NCBI GenBank assembly: GCA_963777975.1
Contig: CAVZSO010000005.1
Coordinates: 62,001 to 126,000 of the forward strand
Direction: 5' to 3'
Source: CSP1-4 sp963777975
Lineage (GTDB): Bacteria; Chloroflexota; Limnocylindria; Limnocylindrales; CSP1-4
Length of the DNA: 64,000 nucleotides
Position 1 is the first letter of the stretch, and every line of letters begins with the position of its first letter. The position numbers were made by a program, and so were the translations under genes. The notes below the pieces were generated by a model. The model had not been told where the DNA came from. It saw nothing but the letters and a program-made list of their open reading frames with translations, and made no database searches. This document shows positions 44,129-51,017 of this stretch, in pieces.

Positions 44129-45584
44129 GGTGCGCCCCGTTCGCGCAGCTGGCCGTCGGCCAGCTCCAGGACGCGATCCGCGAAGGCGGCCACGAAGCGC
44201 TCGTCGTGCGAGACCGCGACGATGGCCATCCCCTCGACGGCACGCGCCCGCAGGTGGTCGAGGAGCGCGACCACGCCGTGCCGGTCCTGCGCGAAGGTGG
44301 GCTCGTCGAGGACGAGCGAGCCGCGGCTGACGGAGGAGTGCCGGGGCCAGCGACAGCCGGCGCTGCTCGCCACCGGACAACCGGTACGGCGAGCGCGGCC
44401 CGAACGTCTCGAGCGGCAAGCCCAGCTCGGCCATCAGCGTGCTCGCGGCCGCGGCCATCGCATGCGTTGCGGGCAGGCCAAGGCGGACCTCGTCGTCGAC
44501 CGTCGTGGCCAGGAAGCCGAGCTCGGGGTCCTGGAAGACGAGCCCCGCCAGCGCCGCCCGTTCGGCCGGTGGTCGGTCGTGCGGGGCGAAGCCGCCGATC
44601 GCGACCTGACCCGCATCCGGCCGCACGAGACCGACCAGGAGCCGTGCCAGGGTCGACTTGCCGCTGCCGTTGGCGCCGACGATGGCCACGCGCTCGCCGG
44701 CCGCGACATCAAGGCCCAGGGCCCGCAGCACCGGCGGTCCACCGCGATATGCGTACGTCAGGTCGCGCACCTCGACGAGCGGTCGGTCGCCGCCGACGGC
44801 CAGCGGCGCACCGTCGGGCACTGAGCCGGACGAGAGAACGCTCGCGCCAGGGGCCGGTTCGAGCCAGCTCGGCAGCCAGACCCCGGCCTCGATCAGCTCG
44901 GCCGCCTGGCCCGCCACCACGTCGCTCGGATCGCCGCATGCCAGGGGCCGTCCATCTCGACCCAGGACGAGCAGCCGATCTGCGAGCGGCCAGACATCGT
45001 CGACGCGATGCTCGACGATGACGAGCGTCGCCGTGCCCCTGGGCCTTGAGCGCGGTCAGGCGCGAGATGAAGGCCGCCGCCCCAGCCGGATCGAGGTTCG
45101 CCGTCGGCTCGTCGAGCACCAGCATCGCCGGCTCCGGTGCCAGGGCACCGGCCAGTGCCAGCCGTTGGCGCTGGCCACCCGAGAGCGTTGCAGCCATCGC
45201 CCGTCGACGATCGGCCAGCCCGACGTCGTCCAGTGCCTGGGGCACGCGATCCCGCATGCGGTCCAGTGGCCAGCCGCGCGACTCGAGACCGAAGGCGACG
45301 TCGTCCTCGACGCGTTCCATGACGAGCTGCCGATCGGCATCCTGGAAGACCAGGCCACGATCGCCGCTGCCACACTCCAGGCTGCCCATCGTCAGCCCCG
45401 GGATGTCGCGGCCAAGGAGGCCAGCCAGACCCAGCGCCAGGGTGCTCTTGCCCGATCCGCTCGGACCGAGCACCAGCAGGACCTGGCCCGGGGCGAGATC
45501 GAGATCGACGTCCTGGACGGCCGGTCGATCGGCTCCGGCGAAACGAAAGCCGTACCCGGCGGCCTGGATCGAGGCCGCCGTCAG
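44125..45584 (-). CDS. ykoD: ECF transporter duplicated ATPase (YkoD-like), two frameshifts
   Basis: Two ABC domains lie in one gene. Domain 1: LGPSGSGKSTLA, LSGGQRQRLALAGAL, AMLVLDEPTANLDP. Near 45036-45039 (C4 run) the frame shifts into ATLVIVEHRVDDVW. Domain 2: VGANGSGKSTLARL, VFQDPELGFLATTV, LSGGEQRRLSLA, then a shift near 44325 into LVLDEPTFAQDRHG and VSHDERFVAAFADRV. Joined length is about 485 residues, normal for YkoD. No ATG/GTG/TTG precedes domain 1; the natural start is CTG 45584, which overlaps the ykoE stop as CTGA. Energises the thiamine-related ECF importer. Confidence 0.8.
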
Positions 45585-46144
45585 GGCGTAGCCTCAGGCA
45601 ACGCCCCCGATCGTCGGACGGCCCGCTCGATAGCCATCGCCGCCAACGGCAGGACGATGGCACCGGAGATCGCCATCGCGATGGCGATGGCCAGGACGGC
45701 TTCCGGTGCGTAGTCGCGGTAGTAGACCGCCCAGTCGTGGACGAAGGCGGCCGCGGTCGCGGCCAGCGACGCAGCGACCACGACCGGCAGGTCGTAGCGG
45801 CGATAGCGCGTCGCGGCGAAGACCAGCTCCGCGGCGGCACCCTGCAAGAGGCCCGATACGAGCGTATCCACGGCCCACTGCGAGCCCAGGAACATCGACA
45901 CGAAGGCGGCCACCAGCTCGGCGAAGATGGCCGCGCCCGGCTTGCGCACGAGGAGCGGCGCCACGATCGCGGGCAACAGCCAGCCGGCGTACAGGACCGA
46001 TTGCGCCGGACCGAGGACGGTCAGTCCGGCCCACACCAGCCCGAATGCCCAGAAGAAGACGCCGAAGGCGACGGCGATGACGGCCACGACCAGGATGTCG
46101 CGAGTCTGCCAACGCGTATCGACCCGGGGATCGATGGTGGTCAC
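45581..46144 (-). CDS. ykoE: ECF transporter S component (YkoE-like, thiamine/HMP specificity)
   Basis: The 187-residue, six-helix protein begins TRWQTRDILVVAVIAVAFGVFFWAFG, the WxxRD start and helix typical of YkoE, and has LYAGWLLPAIVAPLLVRKPGAAIFAELVAAFVSM followed by LLQGAAAELVFA. YkoE-type subunits bind thiamine or its hydroxymethylpyrimidine precursor. GTG 46144 overlaps the thiN stop and the end overlaps the ATPase start. The TPP riboswitch upstream of thiN supports the thiamine assignment strongly. Confidence 0.86.
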   Translation of the reverse strand: MTTIDPRVDTRWQTRDILVVAVIAVAFGVFFWAFGLVWAGLTVLGPAQSVLYAGWLLPAIVAPLLVRKPGAAIFAELVAAFVSMFLGSQWAVDTLVSGLLQGAAAELVFAATRYRRYDLPVVVAASLAATAAAFVHDWAVYYRDYAPEAVLAIAIAMAISGAIVLPLAAMAIERAVRRSGALPEATP

Positions 46145-46833
46145 GGGAGCACCTCCGGACGTGCGACGACCTCGATGACCAGCAGGCGCCCGGATGCCAC
46201 GCGGATGCGTGCGGTCGTGCTGGTCCGAACGTTGGACAGCCCGCGTGTCGAACCGGCCAGGAGTGGCTCGTCCGCCAGCGGGTAGGCCAACCCCTCCGTG
46301 CGGACGGAGGCGACGTCGCCACCGCTCGGCAGCAGGCTGACCAGGTCGCCGACCCGACCTGACAGGGTCACGTCGGCTGGCCCACGAACGAGGCGGATGC
46401 GGCTGACGCCATCGAGCAGGACGACGGCGCTCTCCGCCAGCTCGGCCAGGCCCAGCAGTCCGACGTTGGCCAGGGCATGGTCCGGGCGCGGCCCGCCCAA
46501 CGCACCGAGGATCACGATGCTGCCAGGTCGATGGCGAAGGGCGGCGCGGACGGCAAGCTCGGTGTCGGAGGCATCCTTGTCGCGCGGCCAGGTTTCGATG
46601 CTCACGCCGCTGGCCTCCAGCGCCGCCAGGTCGTCCGGGGCGATCGAGTCGAGATCGCCGACCAGCTCGTCCACCCGGAGCCCGAGCTCCGCGGCGCCGT
46701 GGGCGCCGCCATCCGCGGCGACGACCAGGCAGCGGCCGTCGCGCCAGCCGGGCCAGGCGGTGTCGATCGCCGCCCGCTCCGGGATGCCGCCGCCGGCGAC
46801 CACGATGGCGACGTCGGGGACGCCGGCAGTCAT
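46141..46833 (-). CDS. thiN: Thiamine pyrophosphokinase
   Basis: It transfers pyrophosphate from ATP to thiamine, giving TPP. The 230-residue protein shows the family pattern VVAADGGAHGAAELGL, DELVGDLDSI with the catalytic Asp residues, WPRDKDASDTELAVRAAL and LGALGGPRPDHALANVGLL. The C-terminal thiamine-binding strand region (TEGLAYPLADEPL) is present. ATG 46833 is about 80 bp after the TPP riboswitch. With ykoEDC downstream, import and activation of thiamine are co-regulated. Confidence 0.9.
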   Translation of the reverse strand: MTAGVPDVAIVVAGGGIPERAAIDTAWPGWRDGRCLVVAADGGAHGAAELGLRVDELVGDLDSIAPDDLAALEASGVSIETWPRDKDASDTELAVRAALRHRPGSIVILGALGGPRPDHALANVGLLGLAELAESAVVLLDGVSRIRLVRGPADVTLSGRVGDLVSLLPSGGDVASVRTEGLAYPLADEPLLAGSTRGLSNVRTSTTARIRVASGRLLVIEVVARPEVLP

Positions 46834-46910
46834 GCGGCGGCGGTGGTGGCTGGTGGCGCGGTCTCGGACACGGTCGGCCTCCGGATGCTCACGGGACGGA
46901 GGTCGCGCGT

Positions 46911-47000
46911 GGACTCCCTTCGCTGGTACGAACCAGATCAGGTTCCGAGGGTCTGCGGGCGAGCCGCACTCTCAGCGCCGTTCGGCGCTCCCCTGTCCCA
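46911..47000 (-). promoter_or_regulatory. TPP riboswitch (THI element)
   Basis: On the minus strand the conserved blocks occur in order: GGGGAGC, GCTGAGAG, a variable hairpin, GACCCTCGGAACCTGATCTGGTT, and ACCAGCGAAGGGA, closed by GGAC/GTCC ends. These are the P1-P5 landmarks of the TPP-sensing aptamer, including the CTGAGA and ACCTGA-TCTGG loops. It precedes thiN and the ykoEDC transporter, so thiamine pyrophosphate should turn the operon off. Sequence between it and thiN (46834-46910) probably holds the expression platform. Confidence 0.95.
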
Positions 47001-47022
47001 TCTTCGTGCTGGTCGCCCGATG

Positions 47023-47721
47023 CTACACCCGGCCGGACGCCCTGACCACGGTCGGCACCGTGTCGGCCACCCAATGGGCGCCGGCCTTGCGCAATCGACC
47101 GCGTTCGGCGGCGCCGGTCAGGACGCCGATGGCGGTCGCATCCGCGCGCCGTGCCATGGCCATGTCGTCCATGGCATCGCCGACGAGGACCAGCGTGCTC
47201 GGCTTCAACCTCAGGTAGCGGGCGGCCAGCTGAAGCGGTGCCGGATCCGGCTTCTGGTGCGGGACCTCGTCGCCGAAGATGACGGTGTCGAACGCGTCGG
47301 CGAGGCCGTTGGCACGCATCTCCAGCTCGACCCGGGCGCGGTGCCCGGCCGTCACCAGCGCGGTGCGCACGCCGGCCGCTCGCAGGCCGGCGATGGCCGC
47401 CGCAGCGCCATCGACCAGCTGGGCGACCTCGGTCTCGTAGATCGAGACCCACAATCGGTCCGCCTCCGGCCAGCGCGACTCGGCCAGCCCGACGCGTCGA
47501 TAGATGCGCCGCCAGTCGGGCGCGTAGTGAGCCCGGAACTCGGCTTCATCGAAGGCCAGGCCGAAGTGCGCGAAGAGGTCCCGATAGGTCGCCAGCGTGC
47601 GCGCGAAGGAGTCGATGAGCGTGCCGTCCCAGTCGAACGCCCAGGCTTCCGCGGCGGCCAGGCGAGCGGCGACGGCACGAGGCGGCCGGGATCGATCGAG
47701 GAGCCTCACGGGAGGCGCCAT
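47023..47721 (-). CDS. HAD family hydrolase (phosphoglycolate phosphatase-like)
   Basis: From ATG 47721 the 232-residue protein has HAD motif I AFDWDGTLIDS (nucleophile D30 and D32), motif II TALVTAGHRARVELEMR, motif III Lys in HQKPDPAPLQLA, and motif IV VLVGDAMDDMAMARRADA. The helical cap lies between motifs I and II, as in Gph-like enzymes. The substrate is unknown; phosphoglycolate, pyrophosphate or a thiamine-related phosphate are possible. It ends 23 bp before the TPP riboswitch on the same strand, so the riboswitch probably needs its own promoter within or near this gene's end. Confidence 0.86.
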   Translation of the reverse strand: MAPPVRLLDRSRPPRAVAARLAAAEAWAFDWDGTLIDSFARTLATYRDLFAHFGLAFDEAEFRAHYAPDWRRIYRRVGLAESRWPEADRLWVSIYETEVAQLVDGAAAAIAGLRAAGVRTALVTAGHRARVELEMRANGLADAFDTVIFGDEVPHQKPDPAPLQLAARYLRLKPSTLVLVGDAMDDMAMARRADATAIGVLTGAAERGRLRKAGAHWVADTVPTVVRASGRV

Positions 47722-47763
47722 CGTAGCCGGTCGCGGGCAGGGTCGCGTGCTAGACTCCCGGCC

Positions 47764-48279
47764 GTGCCCGAGACCGATCACCCCGCGCATCGCCGTGTCC
47801 GGGAGGCGGCGCGCCGGAAGGGCGTCGAGATCGAGATCCTGACCTTCCCGGAGTCGACGCACACGGCACAGGACGCCGCCCAGGCGGTGGGCGCCGAGCT
47901 CGGCCAGATCGTCAAGTCGCTCGTCTTCGCGGCACCGGGCGACGATGGCAGCCTGGAGCCGGTGGTGGCCCTCGTGAGCGGGGTCAACCGCGTCGATATC
48001 GGCCTGCTGGCGGCCTGCGTCAGCGAGCCCCACCTGCGCCGCGCGAGCGCCCGCGAAGCGGATGCCATGACGGGCTTCGTCATCGGTGGCATCCCGCCCA
48101 TCGGCTATGAACGACCCGTCCGGGTGGTCATGGACCCGGATCTGGGCCGATTTCCCGTCGTCTGGGCGGCGGCCGGGACCCCGACCGCGGTCTTCGCCGT
48201 GCCGCCGGCGACCCTGCGCATGTTGGCCGATGCCATGGTCGTGCCGATCGCCGAGTCCGCGGCCGCAGCCGATCGATAG
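47764..48279 (+). CDS. YbaK/EbsC family aminoacyl-tRNA deacylase
   Basis: The 171-residue protein has the YbaK fold: FPESTHTAQDAAQAVGAELGQIVKSLVF with the catalytic Lys near residue 51, then VALVSGVNRVDIGLL, and the conserved VIGGIPPIGY motif. Members hydrolyse mischarged aminoacyl-tRNA such as Cys-tRNA(Pro) or Ala-tRNA(Pro). GTG 47764 is chosen because the N-terminus (ETDHPAHRRVREAA) is short and natural; the frame is open far upstream as shadow. The stop overlaps the next start by one base. Confidence 0.88.
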   Translation: MPETDHPAHRRVREAARRKGVEIEILTFPESTHTAQDAAQAVGAELGQIVKSLVFAAPGDDGSLEPVVALVSGVNRVDIGLLAACVSEPHLRRASAREADAMTGFVIGGIPPIGYERPVRVVMDPDLGRFPVVWAAAGTPTAVFAVPPATLRMLADAMVVPIAESAAAADR

Positions 48280-48848
48280 TGGTCGAGGTCCAGCGCGCGA
48301 ACGTCCAGTACCCCGGCGGCCTGGCGGCACGCTATCGGTGGGCAGGCAGCGGAGAGGGCGATGCCGTCTTCGCCCTGAGCGAGGCCGGGGGCTCGTTGGC
48401 CGACCACGGCAGCCTCGCCGCGGAGGCACCCGAGCGTGCCTGCCGCGCGGAGCTTCGGGTCGAGGGGCCGCTCGGCGCCTGGACCGTCCGACTTGCCTCG
48501 CCGATCTTCGACCAGCCACAGGGCCTGCTCTGGGACGGACCGGGCCTGCTGGTCGTGAAGTACGGGTTCATGGCCTACGCGTTCGTCGGGCGGACGGGCG
48601 AGCTGCGCTGGCACCACGCCTGCGGCACGCCCATCGTCGCCGTCCTGGGCTCGTCGCGGCTCGACCACGTGCTGGTCCAGGGCGAGGTCGAGACCGTCGC
48701 CATCCGCTCGGACGCGAGCGTCGCCTGGCGCGCGGCGCACGACGAGGTCGTGATCGAGGCGGAGATGATCGGCGGCCGTCTCGTGATCGTCGGTTTCGAC
48801 GGCCGCGCTCGGGCCCTCGATCCGGCCACCGGCCGGTCATCCGACTGA
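48279..48848 (+). CDS. Conserved-looking soluble protein of unknown function, beta-rich
   Basis: GTG 48279 overlaps the ybaK stop by one base. The 189-residue product has no signal or membrane segment. Alternating strands such as GLLWDGPGLLVVKYGFMAYAF, ELRWHHACGTPIV and GGRLVIVGFDGRARALDPATG suggest a small beta-propeller or beta-sandwich with PQQ-like repeats. I do not recognise a family. Co-transcription with ybaK is likely. Confidence 0.65.
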   Translation: MVEVQRANVQYPGGLAARYRWAGSGEGDAVFALSEAGGSLADHGSLAAEAPERACRAELRVEGPLGAWTVRLASPIFDQPQGLLWDGPGLLVVKYGFMAYAFVGRTGELRWHHACGTPIVAVLGSSRLDHVLVQGEVETVAIRSDASVAWRAAHDEVVIEAEMIGGRLVIVGFDGRARALDPATGRSSD

Positions 48849-48853
48849 GGGTC

Positions 48854-48876
48854 GGCCATCCACCATGTGGATGGCC
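48854..48876 (+). terminator. Perfect 10-bp hairpin after the 48279 gene
   Basis: GGCCATCCAC-CAT-GTGGATGGCC forms a perfect stem with a 3-nt loop, 6 bp after the stop. No T tract follows, so it is either an intrinsic terminator of the tract-less kind or an RNA-stabilising 3' hairpin. Confidence 0.5.
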
Positions 48877-48922
48877 TGTGGACGATCGGCCACCGAGCCC
48901 AGCAGTTGGTGGACAAGTCGGG

Positions 48923-48952
48923 TTGACCCGGCCGAGCCGCGCCCGCTAGCGT
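48923..48952 (+). promoter_or_regulatory. Candidate sigma-70-type promoter for the GIDE-domain gene
   Basis: TTGACC (48923-48928) and TAGCGT (48947-48952) are separated by 18 bp. Initiation would fall near 48958-48960, just before a structured leader of about 110 nt. The call is by eye. Confidence 0.4.
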
Positions 48953-48962
48953 TGTTGACGTG

Positions 48963-49038
48963 CCCGGAGGGGCCTGCGAGCGATCGCTAACGGCAGAGAT
49001 CACATCAATGCCCACGCGGTCGTGACGGTTCCTCCGGG
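48963..49038 (+). ncRNA. Candidate structured 5' leader RNA, class unknown
   Basis: CCCGGAGG (48963-48970) and CCTCCGGG (49031-49038) form a perfect closing stem around 60 nt. Inside are a palindrome AGCGATCGCT and a purine-rich AGAGATCACATCAATG stretch. The element lies between a candidate promoter and the start codon at 49069; the 3' arm contains the only CCTCC, so it could not be the ribosome site itself. It does not match a riboswitch class I know. Confidence 0.35.
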
Positions 49039-49068
49039 CCGTTCGCTGTCCTGCGCTACCATCCCGCC

Positions 49069-49968
49069 GTGCTTCCCCTCTGGCTCGTCGGCCTCGGCGT
49101 CGTCGTCTGCCTGATCGCGGGCCTCCTGCTCCGTCGGATCGGACCTGGCTTCCGCATCGCACGAGTCCTGGCAGGCGCGCCGGAGGTGTCCATCGACGAG
49201 GTCGTCACCGCGGTCGCCGGCGGTCAGCCCTACGTCCGCGTGCACGGGCGCATCTCGAGCGACGAGGAGTTCCCCGACGAGCTGGACCGACCCCTCGTCT
49301 ATCGTCGACGACGCCTCGAGCTGGCCACCGACGCCAGCCAACGCCGCTGGCGGACGCTCGAGGACGAGGTCATGGCGGTCCCGTTCGGGCTCGAGGAGCG
49401 CACGGCCTTCGTGGCCGTCGATGCGGCGCGACTCGATGAGGGCCTGGCGGTCATCGTGCGAGAGTCGGTCGGCACCGCTGCCGATGCCCCAGACCGGGTC
49501 CCGCCCGGCACCGCCCCATCGCTGGCCCTTCGGCACCGGATCCACCAGGTCTCTGCCGTCGAGCATGCCTTCGTGTCCGGGGCACCGCGGATCGGTGAGA
49601 ACGGCGAGCCGCTGATCACGGCTGGCGCCGGACGGCCCCTCATCCTGACGACCCTCGAGCTGCCCGAGGCGATGCGACTCCTGGGGTCCGGGCATCGGCG
49701 CACGGTCATCGCCGCGACCGTCCTGCTGGCCATCGGCTTGGGCCTCATGGCCTGCGGCATCGTGCTCGCGTTGGCCATCCTTCTGGCCGCGCCGGCGATG
49801 GCGGCCTCGCCCGACCCATCGCCGATCATCGGCGGCGACACGCGCAGCGGTGGCGAGGGCGCCGGGCTGGCCGGGCAGCCGTTCCTGGCCCTGATCGGGG
49901 TCATCGTGCTCGGCCTGCTGACGGCAGGCTTCGCGACCGCCTACGTTCGCCTGAGACGCGACGAGTGA
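49069..49968 (+). CDS. Membrane protein with GIDE (MULAN-like) domain
   Basis: GTG 49069 begins with an anchor helix (LWLVGLGVVVCLIAGLLL). The body matches the GIDE-type domain: YVRVHGRISSDEEFPDEL, PLVYRRRRLE, VPFGLEERTAFVAVDAARLDEGLAVI and HRIHQVSAVEHAFVSGAP. Two more helices follow (about residues 207-235 and 265-290) with a Ser/Gly loop between. In eukaryotes the domain precedes a RING finger in E3 ligases; no RING Cys/His set is present here. The role in bacteria is unknown. Its end overlaps the M23-like gene (GTGA). Confidence 0.75.
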   Translation: MLPLWLVGLGVVVCLIAGLLLRRIGPGFRIARVLAGAPEVSIDEVVTAVAGGQPYVRVHGRISSDEEFPDELDRPLVYRRRRLELATDASQRRWRTLEDEVMAVPFGLEERTAFVAVDAARLDEGLAVIVRESVGTAADAPDRVPPGTAPSLALRHRIHQVSAVEHAFVSGAPRIGENGEPLITAGAGRPLILTTLELPEAMRLLGSGHRRTVIAATVLLAIGLGLMACGIVLALAILLAAPAMAASPDPSPIIGGDTRSGGEGAGLAGQPFLALIGVIVLGLLTAGFATAYVRLRRDE

Positions 49969-50903
49969 GCGATCGACCCCGACGGGCGCAGGCTCGCCCG
50001 ATGACCGCCCCGACGGCACCTCCGCCACCGCCCCCGCGGCGCGGACTGGTCGCCCTCGGAATCATCGTCGCTGCGGTGCTCCTCGCCGTGGTCGGACTGA
50101 GCGGCCTGCGCGGCGGAGGGCCTGGGTCGGCGTCGGCCCCGACCCCATCTGCCGCTGCCGTGGGGTCCTCTGCGGGCATCCCTGGCGCGCCGGCGTCGAC
50201 GATCGCGCTCCCGAGCGGATCGCCTGGCCCGACGCCGTCGCCCGTCTCGAGCGCCTTGCCGTCGACCAGCCCATCCGCGACGACGAGCCCACCGGCCCCG
50301 TCCGCGACCAGCACGCCGGGCCCGGTCGCTCCGACCTCGGCTGTCGGCTTCGCCCTTCGCAAGACGGTCATCGACATCGGATTCCCCTTCCGGGCGACGG
50401 TCAGATACCGGTACTCGGACCCATTCCTGGACCCCAGGGTCGGGGTCACACGGCGCTTCAACCATGCCCGCGGCGTCTCGGCAAGCGGCCGCCTGCTGCG
50501 CGCACACGATGGGCTCGACCTGCGCGCCAAGCGGGGGACGCGCGTCTACGCGGCCTTCTCTGGCACCGTCATCGACCCGGCCACGCGCTGGCAGCCCTGG
50601 GATGTCCCGCGATATGGCAAGTTCGTGGCCATCGTCTCCGACGCGCCGACCAGTCCGGGCTATACCGTCATCTACGCCCACCTGGATTCGGTGGCTGTCA
50701 AGATCGGCGAGCACGTCGAGCGCGGCCAGTGGATCGGCCGAGTCGGCAATACCGGCAATGCCGCGAGCGAGCCGCCCCAGCTCCATGTCGAGCTGCGAGC
50801 GCCGTTCCGCATCCCGGTCCGGGAAGGTGGCCGGAACCGGCGCATCGATGCCTTCGACCCGTTGCCCAGCCTCGTGGCGGCCGATCCGAAGCGTCAGGAC
50901 TGA
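49965..50903 (+). CDS. Membrane-anchored M23 (LytM)-like protein, catalytic His replaced
   Basis: A cytoplasmic Pro-rich start, one helix (about 27-48) and a Ser/Pro/Thr-rich linker of about 85 residues lead to an M23-type domain. Zinc ligands H181 and D185 (HDGLDLRAKRG) and the third ligand H274 are present, as are IYAHLDSVAVKIGEHVERGQWIG and GNTGNA. The HxH motif reads Q272-L-H274, so the first His, which acts in catalysis in LytM enzymes, is Gln. It may therefore bind peptidoglycan or regulate another hydrolase rather than cut. It is coupled to the GIDE gene. Confidence 0.8.
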   Translation: MSDRPRRAQARPMTAPTAPPPPPPRRGLVALGIIVAAVLLAVVGLSGLRGGGPGSASAPTPSAAAVGSSAGIPGAPASTIALPSGSPGPTPSPVSSALPSTSPSATTSPPAPSATSTPGPVAPTSAVGFALRKTVIDIGFPFRATVRYRYSDPFLDPRVGVTRRFNHARGVSASGRLLRAHDGLDLRAKRGTRVYAAFSGTVIDPATRWQPWDVPRYGKFVAIVSDAPTSPGYTVIYAHLDSVAVKIGEHVERGQWIGRVGNTGNAASEPPQLHVELRAPFRIPVREGGRNRRIDAFDPLPSLVAADPKRQD

Positions 50904-50946
50904 GCGGGTCCCCCTTCGGAGCGGGACCATCCGGTCATAGCAAGCG

Positions 50947-50987
50947 TTGGTAGGTCAGGGCAGACTCGGCGCTCGAGGACCTACCAA
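50947..50987. promoter_or_regulatory. Inverted repeat upstream of the HTH-GAF-GGDEF gene, candidate operator
   Basis: TTGGTAGGTC (50947-50956) and GACCTACCAA (50978-50987) are a perfect 10-bp inverted repeat. The arms' centres are 31 bp apart, about three helical turns. It lies 31-71 bp before the start of a protein with its own DNA-binding domain, suggesting autoregulation. Confidence 0.5.
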
Positions 50988-51017
50988 GACCTGCCATCGG
51001 AGTCGACCACGGATCCG

